Positions 35,850-43,925 of a stretch of DNA of 64,000 nt are shown piece by piece. The DNA is from Clostridium_AM tanneri (GTDB lineage: Bacteria > Bacillota > Clostridia > Clostridiales > Clostridiaceae). The DNA is taken from NCBI RefSeq assembly GCF_033659955.1, contig NZ_JARUJP010000004.1, forward strand, positions 1 to 64,000, given 5' to 3'. Made by a program: the position numbers and the translations under genes. Positions within the stretch are counted from its first letter, which is position 1. Every line of letters begins with the position of its first letter. The notes under the pieces were generated by a model. That model had not been told where the DNA came from. It made no database searches and worked only from the letters and a program-made list of their open reading frames with translations.

Positions 35850-36110
35850 AAATAAAAAACAGACCTCTCGCCTTGGGGCGAGAAGTCTGTTCGCGGTACC
35901 ACCCAAATTTTTTACTCAATTTGATAACGGCTCATCACCGGCTCAGCTTACTATATTTGATAACTAAAAGTCAGATAAAATTTAAATTTCATCTAGTTTA
36001 AGTTACCAATAAGTTCAGCTTACAACTCAAGGGTGAGTTTCAATATGTGTATCTGTAGGCTTCCACCAATACCTACTCTCTAAAAGATACTTAGCATATC
36101 TACTTATCCC
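35850..36110 (-). promoter_or_regulatory. Leucine T-box riboswitch, distal copy
   Basis: The same T-box sequence is at 35892-35905. Its own terminator (ACAGACTTCTCGCC with GGCGAGAGGTCTGT and a T run, about 35855-35890) is longer and richer in G and C than that of the proximal copy. Stem I at about 36017-36085 includes the loop sequence GGTGGAAGCC and the identical GAAACTCACCCTTGAGTTG segment with specifier CTC (36035-36037). The two copies share much of their sequence, so they probably arose by duplication. Confidence 0.88.
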
Positions 36111-36208
36111 TATCACAGTTTTATATACTTATTAATATATATGAAAATATCAACGGAATATACTAGCTTTTAAATTAGTATTTATTTTTAAAATTTTCTG
36201 TTTTTACT

Positions 36209-36237
36209 ATTTTAACTCCATTTAATACCAATGTCAA
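36209..36237 (-). promoter_or_regulatory. Promoter of the leucine operon
   Basis: On the minus strand TTGACA (36232-36237) and TAAAAT (36209-36214) are 17 bp apart. The leader from here to leuA is about 1.1 kb and contains both T-boxes and the small ORF. Confidence 0.8.
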
Positions 36238-36267
36238 TACCTTTTAAGCAACAAATTATCCTCTTTA

Positions 36268-37140
36268 TTAACTAGAAAGTTCTGAGAAAAAAGCCTTTAT
36301 AGCCCTAAATATTTTTTCAAAAAACCCTTGGGCTTCATCACTTTGTAGTACTGCTTGTAACCCCTTTGAAACATCGTTTAGTTGGTTTTTTAGTGCATTA
36401 AAATCTAGATTTAAGCTGCTTATCTTTTTCATTACTGCTATTATTTTATCTATATCTTCCTGGCTTAAGTTGTAGTTGTAGTTGTTAACTATATTAACTA
36501 CAATATCCTTTACTTCCTCGTCAGTCTTAGGCTTTTCCTTTACAACTTCTTTTTTAACTTCATTTATTAATCCTGCTGCTTCATCTTGTCCTATTTTTTC
36601 TCCTAATTTACCAGTGACTACTAATTCTTGATTGGCAGCCTCTTTTTTATTTTCATCAATTTTTTCACCAGCACTGCTGTTCTCAAAACCCTTTAATATT
36701 CCTGTGAGAGCTGCTGTACCTGATACATTAAAAGGCGCAGATACTTTTACTGTAGCATTTTTTATACCTGCAGTAATTAAAGCATTTTTTATCATACTTT
36801 CACTAACCCAGTATATATTGTTTGTAGATATAACTAGTCCTCCCTTATCTGTAGGTTCTACGTAAGAACAGGATATGGATTTTGTTCCAATCTCCTTTGC
36901 AGATGCCACTTCTGCTAGATATTTAGCTTCCTCTGCATTAGTTACTTCTAACACACTAGCTTCCTGTCTATTCACTCCAAAATACTTAAGCATATCTTCC
37001 TTTTGCTTACTGCTTAAATCTGCTCCTAAAGTAACTACTTTAAAGGCATCAGCATGAACTCTTTGTGCTGGTATAGCTATTACAGTGGATATAGCAAAAA
37101 CTGCTACTAATAATCTACTTATAATTCTTTTCATTTTCAA
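36268..37140 (-). CDS. DUF1002 secreted protein (YpuA-like)
   Basis: 290 residues. A signal peptide (about 1-31, cleavage near VHADA) is followed by the DUF1002 domain, with the conserved GADLSSKQKEDMLKYFGV start and the SCSYVEPTDKGGL segment. Bacillus YpuA has this domain; its function is not firmly known. The C-terminal third is Lys/Glu-rich and helical. It is exported and has no membrane anchor beyond the signal. It stands alone, and its stop lies just upstream of the leu promoter on the same strand, with no clear terminator between. Confidence 0.85.
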   Translation of the reverse strand: MKMKRIISRLLVAVFAISTVIAIPAQRVHADAFKVVTLGADLSSKQKEDMLKYFGVNRQEASVLEVTNAEEAKYLAEVASAKEIGTKSISCSYVEPTDKGGLVISTNNIYWVSESMIKNALITAGIKNATVKVSAPFNVSGTAALTGILKGFENSSAGEKIDENKKEAANQELVVTGKLGEKIGQDEAAGLINEVKKEVVKEKPKTDEEVKDIVVNIVNNYNYNLSQEDIDKIIAVMKKISSLNLDFNALKNQLNDVSKGLQAVLQSDEAQGFFEKIFRAIKAFFSELSS

Positions 37141-37195
37141 GTCTCCTTTTTATAGTATCATTTTTATTTAATTATACCATAAATTTAAAAAATAT

Positions 37196-37229
37196 AGAAA
37201 GAGTAGACCTTTAGTTGTCTACTCTTTCT
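37196..37229 (-). terminator. Terminator after the triple-rhodanese operon
   Basis: A 13-bp perfect stem (37196-37208 with 37217-37229), an 8-nt loop and a T-rich run on the minus strand (ATATTTTTT). Confidence 0.88.
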
Positions 37230-37231
37230 AT

Positions 37232-37621
37232 TTAAGTAAAAATAAATTTTATTAACTGTATAAATAATACAGCAAAAGCTGATATTAGCAGCACATAATA
37301 GGATACTAGTGTTTCACTATCTAACTTAAGTGCACAGATTACTATTATTAAATTAAATAGTATAAACAATAAGTGCCACTTAAACTTTTGAAAGTCTCTA
37401 TAGTATCTAATAGTTAAAATTAAGATTACTAACAATATAAAAATTAAAGCATAAATTATTTTAATCTTTAAAGAGACTTTATCAAAAGCTGCATTCCTAT
37501 ATGTTAAAGAACGCATTATTCCCATCTTTTTATCTGACAGAAAGTGTATTGTCATGGCAAATATCACTAAGATTACCTGAAAAAAAGTTCCTATCCATTT
37601 TAAAATATTTTTTATTTTCAT
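37232..37621 (-). CDS. Small membrane protein, unknown
   Basis: 129 residues with four predicted membrane segments (about 8-28, 52-72, 80-97 and 103-127). I do not recognise a family. It starts 23 bp after the rhodanese lipoprotein gene and shares its terminator, so it is probably cotranscribed and may act with it at the membrane. The ATG lacks a good ribosome binding site, which suggests translational coupling or low expression. Confidence 0.6.
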   Translation of the reverse strand: MKIKNILKWIGTFFQVILVIFAMTIHFLSDKKMGIMRSLTYRNAAFDKVSLKIKIIYALIFILLVILILTIRYYRDFQKFKWHLLFILFNLIIVICALKLDSETLVSYYVLLISAFAVLFIQLIKFIFT

Positions 37622-37644
37622 ATTTTAATACCGTTAAAATATAT

Positions 37645-39027
37645 CTATTGTTGTTTTTTAGGTTCGCCTGTTTCTATTGGATTTGCTGGGTTTCCAGTGT
37701 TCCCACTCCATTCATTCCAGCCTCCATCATATAGAGATATATTTTTTAATCCCATTACATCTGCATATAACAATACTTCTGCTGCTCTCCATCCAGTTCC
37801 GCAAAAGAAGGATAACCTTTGCTGTGGGGTAATTCCCCATTCCTTCCACATATCAATAATTTCATCTTTATTACGCATTGTATTATCTATATTTCTATAA
37901 TGTTCTAAACTTGAGTTATCTGAGCCAGCATGTCCCCATACTGAACCTGCTGGACGACCCATAGGTTTTATATAGTCATATCCTGAGGTCTTGCCTATAT
38001 GTTCATCCCAACTTCTTATGTCCACCAATCTGCTACCTTGTTTATCTGCTATTATTTCTTTAGCTTGTGGTAAATCAATAATATAGTCTTTATTTGCAGG
38101 AACCTTTGCTCCAAAGGAAGCTATAGCAGTCTTTTTATTAGATGTTTTTTCTAGGTCATATCCTGCAGTTTTCCATTTAGCAGTTCCGCCATTTAATACT
38201 CTAACATCCTTAACACCTATATACTTTAGTATAGCCGCTACTCTATAGGCTGCCATTGAATCAGCACCGTACAATACTGTTGTAGTGTCTACTGTTATTC
38301 CATTGCTCTCTGCAAATTTTTGAAGCTTGTCATCAGAAAGACGATTCCAAAGAGGTCCTTCTTCTACTTCATCAGTATTTATATGTACTGCCCCTTTAAT
38401 ATGACCTTCCTTTAAATAATCTGGAGAATCTTTCTCTTCCCCCCAAGAAACTTCAAAAACCTTATATTCTTTACCGTTATAATTTTCCGGTTTTTTACCA
38501 TCAATTAAATCCTTTACCCAAGAAGCTGGAACTAACATTTGGTAGTTAACATAGGCTTCTATAGGAAGAGTTTCATCTTTTGCCCAATCTTTAACATCAT
38601 AGCTATATATATTTTTATATCCTTTTTGAGATAAATAATCTGCAACTTCCTTCCCATCTTTTCCGTTGGCATCATATAAAACCACATTTTTTTCAGGAGA
38701 TATTCCCTTTGTTTTTAAAGCTTCCTCTAAAGTCTTGTCTTTATTTTTGTTATCAACTTTCAACCATGCTGCTGAAAAATCTGTTGCCCCTTTAATATGT
38801 CCACCTCTTTTTACACCATCAAGTTTCCATCCATTAAAAGCATCATTTTCTCTTGTGTCAACTATAACCCAATCACTTTTGCCAACCTTATCCTTTAGGT
38901 CTTTTGTGGAGATAGTCTTAATTTCATCAGTGTTTTTAGCCTCTTGCTTACCGCCACAGGCAGATAGTACTGACGTAGATAGAGATAATGCTAGAACCAC
39001 TCCTAATAATTTACTAATCTTCCTCAA
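37645..39027 (-). CDS. Triple-rhodanese lipoprotein (sulfurtransferase)
   Basis: 460 residues. A lipoprotein signal with lipobox LSAC (about residues 21-24) is followed by three rhodanese-like domains (about 38-150, 165-310 and 325-450). Domains 1 and 2 have LYDANGKDG and LYGADSMAA where the catalytic loop should be, so they lack the active Cys. Domain 3 has FFCGTGWRA with Cys409. Only one domain should be catalytic, acting outside the membrane, perhaps as a thiosulfate sulfurtransferase. Most related exported enzymes have two domains; the third is unusual. A small membrane protein gene follows. Confidence 0.87.
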   Translation of the reverse strand: MRKISKLLGVVLALSLSTSVLSACGGKQEAKNTDEIKTISTKDLKDKVGKSDWVIVDTRENDAFNGWKLDGVKRGGHIKGATDFSAAWLKVDNKNKDKTLEEALKTKGISPEKNVVLYDANGKDGKEVADYLSQKGYKNIYSYDVKDWAKDETLPIEAYVNYQMLVPASWVKDLIDGKKPENYNGKEYKVFEVSWGEEKDSPDYLKEGHIKGAVHINTDEVEEGPLWNRLSDDKLQKFAESNGITVDTTTVLYGADSMAAYRVAAILKYIGVKDVRVLNGGTAKWKTAGYDLEKTSNKKTAIASFGAKVPANKDYIIDLPQAKEIIADKQGSRLVDIRSWDEHIGKTSGYDYIKPMGRPAGSVWGHAGSDNSSLEHYRNIDNTMRNKDEIIDMWKEWGITPQQRLSFFCGTGWRAAEVLLYADVMGLKNISLYDGGWNEWSGNTGNPANPIETGEPKKQQ

Positions 39028-39346
39028 TTTACTGATCCTCCTTAAAGTTCTTAATATAAAATACCAAGTATTAATTTTAATATTATTATATAAAAAAGTA
39101 AATGTATTGATTTATTGCATTTTTTTATAATTCTCTGTCTATATATAGCAGATTCTTATAGTCATATTTCTAGCTGAAAATTCTAAGAACTTTCTATTGC
39201 TTCAAAATAACCTTAGGGAAAGTTAAAAAGATGTAAAGATTTTTTTAAACCAAATCTGTTATAATTCTTATAGCTATATAAAATAATTTTTTAAAATTAA
39301 CATAAGAACAAATCAGTTGTAATAGACAAATTTAGGGGGGGTACCA

Positions 39347-39619
39347 ATGAAAATTTTCTTATATTACTTAATAATTATAAACCTATACGGATTGTTTTTA
39401 ATGTTCTATGACAAAAATAAATCCAGAAAAGGTCAATGGAGAATACCAGAAGCTAGGCTTTTTATTGTAGCTACTGTCTTTGGTAGTGCTGGAATATTTT
39501 TAGGCATGCAGCTATTTAGACATAAAACTAAGCACTTAAAGTTTATATTAGGTATTCCTGCTATAGGATTTGTGCAATTGTTTATAATTTTTAAGTGTTT
39601 TATGAATATTGCACAGTAA
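39347..39619 (+). CDS. DUF1294 membrane protein
   Basis: 90 residues with three membrane segments. The DUF1294 core is clear: N-LYG-FLMFYDKNKSRKGQWRIPEARLF followed by GSAGIFLGMQLFRHKTKHLKF. In other bacteria the domain is sometimes fused to a cold-shock domain; its function is unknown. GGGGGG precedes the ATG. It is monocistronic with a shared terminator. Confidence 0.85.
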   Translation: MKIFLYYLIIINLYGLFLMFYDKNKSRKGQWRIPEARLFIVATVFGSAGIFLGMQLFRHKTKHLKFILGIPAIGFVQLFIIFKCFMNIAQ

Positions 39620-39630
39620 AAAATACAAAC

Positions 39631-39667
39631 ATTAAAAAATCACCTTTTTTAAGGGTGATTTTTTAAT
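39631..39667. terminator. Bidirectional terminator
   Basis: A 14-bp perfect stem (ATTAAAAAATCACC at 39631-39644 with its complement at 39654-39667) has A/T tracts on both sides. It serves both the DUF1294 gene and the convergent ECF gene. Confidence 0.9.
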
Positions 39668-39678
39668 GTTCTAAATTT

Positions 39679-40254
39679 TTATTGATAAACTTTTAATCTT
39701 CCATGTAAAGCCTTTACTAATAGAATTGCAATTATCATTCCTAAGGTTACTTGAGCTATATTACCTTGAATACCTGCCAGAGCAATGATAAAGGCCTCTC
39801 TAAAAGTCCCTGCTTTAACTACTATATATTGCACAATTACGATTTTAGCTAAGAAATATCCAAAAACCATCCACGCACCGCCAAGAACAAAACCGAGGAT
39901 ATTATTTAAAATATTTTTACCCTCATAATTCCCTCTATAGGCAATAGATGCAGCTATATAAGCCATTATTCCCTTTATTAGGAAGGTAAAAGGTACATAG
40001 TAAGCATATCCTAGAAGAAAATCTGCTAAACTCATACCTACCGCTGCTGTTATAGCTCCCTTTTTCTTTCCAAAAAGAATTGCTCCTAAAAATACCATAC
40101 TGTCACCTAAGTGGTCATAGCCCACACCAAAAAGTGTAGGAACTTTAATAACCATAGTAGCTACACAGGTTATAGCTATCATAAGTGCCATTTGAACAAG
40201 ACTTGCAGTTTCTATTGTTTTTGGCTTCTTTTGTAAGATACTTTCTTTTTGCAT
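39679..40254 (-). CDS. ECF transporter S component
   Basis: 191 residues with about six membrane segments. The pattern fits vitamin-type S components: a basic N-terminus, an MIAITCVATMVIKVP helix 1 with the small-residue coupling face, then GDSMVFLGAILFGKKKGAITAAVGMSLADFLLGY. It should capture a vitamin or precursor and dock to a shared EcfA-EcfA'-EcfT module encoded elsewhere. The substrate is not evident. No riboswitch is seen upstream; instead a promoter carries a repeated GTGCAAAAT site (see 40302-40356). Confidence 0.85.
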   Translation of the reverse strand: MQKESILQKKPKTIETASLVQMALMIAITCVATMVIKVPTLFGVGYDHLGDSMVFLGAILFGKKKGAITAAVGMSLADFLLGYAYYVPFTFLIKGIMAYIAASIAYRGNYEGKNILNNILGFVLGGAWMVFGYFLAKIVIVQYIVVKAGTFREAFIIALAGIQGNIAQVTLGMIIAILLVKALHGRLKVYQ

Positions 40255-40301
40255 AAAACTCTCCCCCTATGAATAAATTGCTAATGTTATTTGCATTCTT
40301 C

Positions 40302-40356
40302 GTGCAAAATAATTCATTTGCTACTATTATATTCCATAAAGAATTTTGTGCAAAAT
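40302..40356 (-). promoter_or_regulatory. Promoter with repeated operator-like site upstream of the ECF gene
   Basis: On the minus strand TTGCAC (-35, 40348-40353) and TATAAT (-10, 40326-40331) are 16 bp apart. ATTTTGCAC occurs twice, at 40348-40356 (overlapping the -35) and 40302-40310, 46 bp apart. A repressor binding both would block the promoter; the regulator is unknown. Confidence 0.6.
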
Positions 40357-40463
40357 GTATCGGTACACTTTATATAAGTATACCCATTTTAGAGCTAAGA
40401 TTATTCCTTTAATATTATACCATGCTTGGAGTTATAACTCCTTCTATACTTAGTAATTATATA

Positions 40464-41216
40464 CTATTCCACAACAAGTTCTACAGGACAATGATCTGAA
40501 CCTAAGACTTCAGTATGTATACCTGCACTTACTAATTTATCCTTTAGTGAATCTGAAACACAGAAATAGTCTATACGCCAGCCAGCATTATTCTTTCTGG
40601 CATTAAATCTGTAAGACCACCAAGAGTAAACCCCTTCTTTATCTGGGTTAAAATATCTATAAGTATCAATAAAACCAGAGTTAACAAGTTCGGTAAACTT
40701 GCCTCTTTCCTCATCGGTAAATCCTGCATTTTTTCTGTTTGTCTTAGGGTTCTTAAGGTCTATTTCCTTATGAGCTACATTTAAATCCCCGCAGATAATT
40801 ACTGCCTTGTTCTTTTCTAAAGACTTTAGATAATCTCTAAAATCATCTTCCCACTTCATTCTATATTCCAATCTAGCTAATCCTTCTTTAGAATTTGGTG
40901 TATAAACTGTTACCACATAAAAATTTTCAAATTCTAAAGTAATAACCCTTCCTTCTTTATCATGTTCTTCAATACCTATTCCATAAGCTACACTTAGAGG
41001 CTTAATTTTGGTAAATATAGCTGTTCCTGAGTAACCTTTCTTTTCAGCATAATTCCAGTATTGATAATAACCTTCAAGGTCTAAATCTATTTGGCCTTCC
41101 TGCAGCTTACTTTCTTGAATACAAAATACATCTGCATCTACTTCCTTAAAAAAATCTAAAAACCCCTTTGTAACACAGGCTCTCAATCCATTAACGTTCC
41201 ATGATATTAGTTTCAT
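40464..41216 (-). CDS. xth: Exodeoxyribonuclease III
   Basis: 250 residues of the ExoIII/AP endonuclease family. MKLISWNVNGLRA (1-13), CIQESKLQ with the metal-binding Glu, GYSGTAIF, the GDLNVAH catalytic segment and the SDHCPVEL terminus are all present. It cleaves abasic sites and trims 3' ends in base excision repair. I chose the ATG at 41216 with GGAGGG at good spacing; an in-frame TTG five codons earlier overlaps that site. Confidence 0.94.
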   Translation of the reverse strand: MKLISWNVNGLRACVTKGFLDFFKEVDADVFCIQESKLQEGQIDLDLEGYYQYWNYAEKKGYSGTAIFTKIKPLSVAYGIGIEEHDKEGRVITLEFENFYVVTVYTPNSKEGLARLEYRMKWEDDFRDYLKSLEKNKAVIICGDLNVAHKEIDLKNPKTNRKNAGFTDEERGKFTELVNSGFIDTYRYFNPDKEGVYSWWSYRFNARKNNAGWRIDYFCVSDSLKDKLVSAGIHTEVLGSDHCPVELVVE

Positions 41217-41375
41217 AAATGTTCCCTCCAAAGTTGTATTTTAAGTATTAATTTGTATATTTCCTCCCATTATAATACTATAAAATAACCTCTTTTTACC
41301 AGAATTCTTCCTAATTATGAAATAATTATAGTTTAGTTGCATATAAATCTCAATATAAATATGCCACTTTGCTGC

Positions 41376-42617
41376 CTATTCATTTCTAAGTTCTGTACAG
41401 AATCTGTCGATTGTATCTGCAACGGTTTTTGCATGGTTAACAGCTACAACTACTGTTCTTGCACCTGTAACGACATCGCCTGAAGCAAATACTCCTTCTC
41501 TAGTGGTATGACCTAGTTCATCTGTTACTAATAGGCCTTGCTTTGTAGTTTCAAAACCCCTGTTATTCAGAACTATATTGTTTCTTGGAGACTGACTAAC
41601 AGCCACTATTACAGAATCACATTCAAATAAAGACTCCGTTCCCTCTACTGAAACTATTCTTACTTTTCCATTTTCATCAACTGTTTTCTTGGTGCTTATA
41701 TATTTTACTCCCTCTTCTAATATTTCAACAGGAGCTTTAAATAGTTCAAATTGAACACCATCTTCCTTTGCTTCCTCAATTTCTGCTTTCGTAGCAGTCA
41801 TATCTTCAAAATCTTTTCTATAAAGTATATATACCTCTGAAGACCCATTTCTCTTGGCAGTTCTTGCTGCATCAACAGCTACATTTCCTGCACCAATTAC
41901 ACAAACTCTTTTTCCTAAGCTATATACCTGTGGAGCTTTTAAATAGTCTATTGCATAATGAACATTTCCAAGACTTTCTCCTTTGATATTAAGAGTCTTA
42001 GGATTCCACACTCCTGTGCCGATAAATACTGCTTTATATCCATCACTAAATAGTTTATCTATAGTTATTACCGGTCCTATTAAAGTATTAGGCCTTATCT
42101 TAACTCCTAACTGAACCAACTTTTCTTCTATCTTATCTAAAATACTTTTAGGCAATCTAAACTCTGGTATTCCGTATCTTAATACCCCACCTATTTTTTC
42201 TTTACTCTCAAATATTGTAACCTTATAACCTTTTCTAGCTAAAATAAAGGCTATTGTAAGTCCTGCTGGACCTGCCCCAACAATAGCAATCCTATCCTCT
42301 AGTTTATTTTTAGGTTTAAGTTCTACATTTTCTAAAAAATTCATTGAGAGATGCTTTTCAATTTCATGAAAACTAATAGGCACGTCTTTTATTCCCTTTA
42401 TGCAACTCCCTTTACACTGTTCTTCATGAGGGCATACTATCGAACAAATAATTGATAAGGGATTATTGTCAAATAATATTTCCCCAGCCTTTGTTAATTC
42501 CCCTTTCTTAAACAAATCAATAACTTCCGGAATTGGAGTATTTATAGGACAGCTGTGCTTACATCTTGGGTTTTTGCATAATAGGCATCTTCCTGCTTCT
42601 TCATTTAACTTAATCAT
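41376..42617 (-). CDS. GltD-like FAD/NAD(P) oxidoreductase, stand-alone
   Basis: 413 residues. An N-terminal iron-sulfur region has CLLCKNPRCKHSCP (about 11-24) and CSIVCPHEEQCKGSC (about 58-72). An FAD Rossmann motif GAGPAGLTIAFILARKG follows (about 113-129), then an NAD(P) motif GAGNVAVDAARTAKRNG (about 240) and the C-terminal FAD motif GVFASGDVVTGARTVV. This is the architecture of glutamate synthase small subunits and of PreT, NfnB and sulfide dehydrogenase subunits. No GltB, PreA or NfnA partner is adjacent, so its electron acceptor is unclear. Confidence 0.85.
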   Translation of the reverse strand: MIKLNEEAGRCLLCKNPRCKHSCPINTPIPEVIDLFKKGELTKAGEILFDNNPLSIICSIVCPHEEQCKGSCIKGIKDVPISFHEIEKHLSMNFLENVELKPKNKLEDRIAIVGAGPAGLTIAFILARKGYKVTIFESKEKIGGVLRYGIPEFRLPKSILDKIEEKLVQLGVKIRPNTLIGPVITIDKLFSDGYKAVFIGTGVWNPKTLNIKGESLGNVHYAIDYLKAPQVYSLGKRVCVIGAGNVAVDAARTAKRNGSSEVYILYRKDFEDMTATKAEIEEAKEDGVQFELFKAPVEILEEGVKYISTKKTVDENGKVRIVSVEGTESLFECDSVIVAVSQSPRNNIVLNNRGFETTKQGLLVTDELGHTTREGVFASGDVVTGARTVVVAVNHAKTVADTIDRFCTELRNE

Positions 42618-42752
42618 TTGTATAAAATCCTCCTAGTTACTAAAAATAATTCTTTTCTCACTAAAATTAATATATCATCTTTGCAGTAATTTGTCATTTT
42701 AATCAGTATTTTGTCGATAATGAGTTGTATCTTAATGCTTTTTACATATATT

Positions 42753-42785
42753 TAAAAAGCTGCATCCTAAAAGATACAGCTTTTT
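42753..42785 (-). terminator. Terminator after the PNPOx-like gene
   Basis: GCTGTATC with GATGCAGC on the minus strand (one wobble), extended by A/T pairs, with a T run on the minus-strand 3' side. Confidence 0.8.
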
Positions 42786-42811
42786 TCTTAATACTTCATA
42801 CTTAGTGAGGA

Positions 42812-43183
42812 TTATAAAGTTTGTACAGCAGAAGTGATTTTAACTTCCAAGGCAGCTCTTGCCCAAGGAAAGCTAACCTTAATTAAATCATACTTAGCTC
42901 CTTCTTTTAAAAACTCGGCAGTTCCTCTTATTAAAAATCCAGTACCTGGACCATTAAAGCCCTGAACTTCTCTACTTCCTATGGTAAGCTGTACTGCATT
43001 ATTTTTTTCTATATTAGCTTCTGTCTCCTTCATATATCCTGCAGGAATTAAAAAGCTATCTTCTCCTGTTACTCTAATGTAACTATTCCAAGTGTTGACA
43101 ACATGAGGCTCTTGCTCTCCTTGAGTAACTATAGCTACTACTCCCTCATATTTTAATATTTCCAGTAATTTTTCTGGCATCAT
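42812..43183 (-). CDS. Pyridoxamine 5'-phosphate oxidase-like flavoprotein
   Basis: 123 residues of the split-barrel FMN-binding fold. The N-terminal EGVVAIVTQGEQEPHVVNTW and the FLIPAGYMKETEANIEKNN segment are typical of small PNPOx-like proteins in anaerobes. It is too short and lacks the substrate motifs of true PdxH, so it is more likely an FMN- or F420-type reductase of unknown substrate. It is monocistronic. A perfect 16-bp palindrome lies about 90 bp upstream at 43272-43287 and could be its operator. Confidence 0.78.
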   Translation of the reverse strand: MMPEKLLEILKYEGVVAIVTQGEQEPHVVNTWNSYIRVTGEDSFLIPAGYMKETEANIEKNNAVQLTIGSREVQGFNGPGTGFLIRGTAEFLKEGAKYDLIKVSFPWARAALEVKITSAVQTL

Positions 43184-43271
43184 CTATGTATTCTCCTCTC
43201 ATTGAAACATTAACTTCATTATATAATCTTTTCTATTTAAGTAAATTATATGCCTATTTAAGCTTAAAATC

Positions 43272-43287
43272 AGTAACATATGTTACT
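43272..43287. promoter_or_regulatory. Perfect 16-bp palindrome
   Basis: AGTAACATATGTTACT is fully self-complementary. It lies between the PNPOx-like gene start (43183) and the terminator of the glutaredoxin-like gene. A dimeric repressor site for the PNPOx-like gene is a reasonable guess. Confidence 0.5.
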
Positions 43288-43309
43288 TTACAGGAATATG
43301 GATAAAAAC

Positions 43310-43350
43310 ACAGCCAGCGTAGATATTGGTTACAATCCCCCGCTAGCTGT
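43310..43350 (-). terminator. Terminator after the glutaredoxin-like selenoprotein gene
   Basis: On the minus strand ACAGCTAGCG (43341-43350) pairs with CGCTGGCTGT (43310-43319), followed by GTTTTTAT. The loop is about 21 nt. Confidence 0.65.
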
Positions 43351-43386
43351 AGTTTCTAATATTGTTGCCATCTATAGGCATAAACA

Positions 43387-43653
43387 TTATATAAGTTCAT
43401 TTAAATCCGGTTGTTCGTCAAAAATTAGCTTTTCTCCATTGTTAACAGATATAAATGGTATTCCCACTCTTCCCTGCTTTTTAATCTCATCAAATTCCGG
43501 TCTGTTATCTCTAAATTTAAGATACAATTTTAGATTAAACATACTTTCAGTAATATCAACAAAGGCATATTTTATATTATTTTCAGAAAGAAACTCTTTC
43601 AGTGGATCACAATCCGGTCAATACTTACTTCCAAAAACAACTAACTTTTTCAT
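43387..43653 (-). CDS. Glutaredoxin-like protein with in-frame UGA, probable selenoprotein
   Basis: 88 residues if UGA is read as selenocysteine. It begins MKKLVVFGSKY, then UGA (codon 12, 43618-43620), then PDCDPLKEFLSEN and on through the VGIPF cis-Pro motif to a TAA at 43387. The UGA falls exactly on the first Cys of the CxxC redox motif, giving UPDC. The frame is otherwise open, with AGGAGG seven bases before the ATG. A hairpin (43586-43600) sits at the distance expected for a bacterial SECIS. A small family of clostridial glutaredoxin-like selenoproteins has this arrangement. The alternative is a nonsense mutation, which the intact remainder argues against. Confidence 0.82.
43586..43600 (-). 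promoter_or_regulatory. SECIS-like hairpin downstream of the UGA
   Basis: On the minus strand GAAAGA-GTT-TCTTTC forms a perfect 6-bp stem. The apical loop GUU is 24-26 nt after the UGA. Bacterial SECIS elements typically place a small loop with G near its start about 16-37 nt after the UGA, so this fits. Confidence 0.65.
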
Positions 43654-43925
43654 AGTCATTCCTCCTTAAATCTAACAATAATTTATTCCTCTTTAAAATG
43701 CATTATAATTTCTTATACATTCATATCTTATTATAAACAATATTTATAGATTATTCTAGGCAATTATATCCTAATTTTAAAGTAGGTAAATGCCACTAAA
43801 AACTGCTATATAGCTTTTCCCTTTGCATAAACTTGAATTTAAGTAGTGTTTAATGGTATAATAAGGAACGGCAATAAATTTGAAGTAATATTGTATATTG
43901 ATAACTAGCTTAAGGAGGGGTAAAA

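Noticed and set aside
43603..43614. GGAT-TGTG-ATCC hairpin as the SECIS
   Set aside because: Its loop is only about 8-11 nt after the UGA, closer than bacterial SECIS loops. The GAAAGA-GTT-TCTTTC hairpin at 43586-43600 fits better.
43618..43620. UGA as a simple nonsense mutation or sequencing error
   Set aside because: The stop hits precisely the first redox Cys, the frame is otherwise intact, and a SECIS-like hairpin follows. It is kept as an alternative but is less likely.
43280..43669. 129-residue plus-strand ORF over the glutaredoxin-like region
   Set aside because: It is the antisense shadow of the UGA-containing gene. It has no ribosome binding site and no recognisable protein features.
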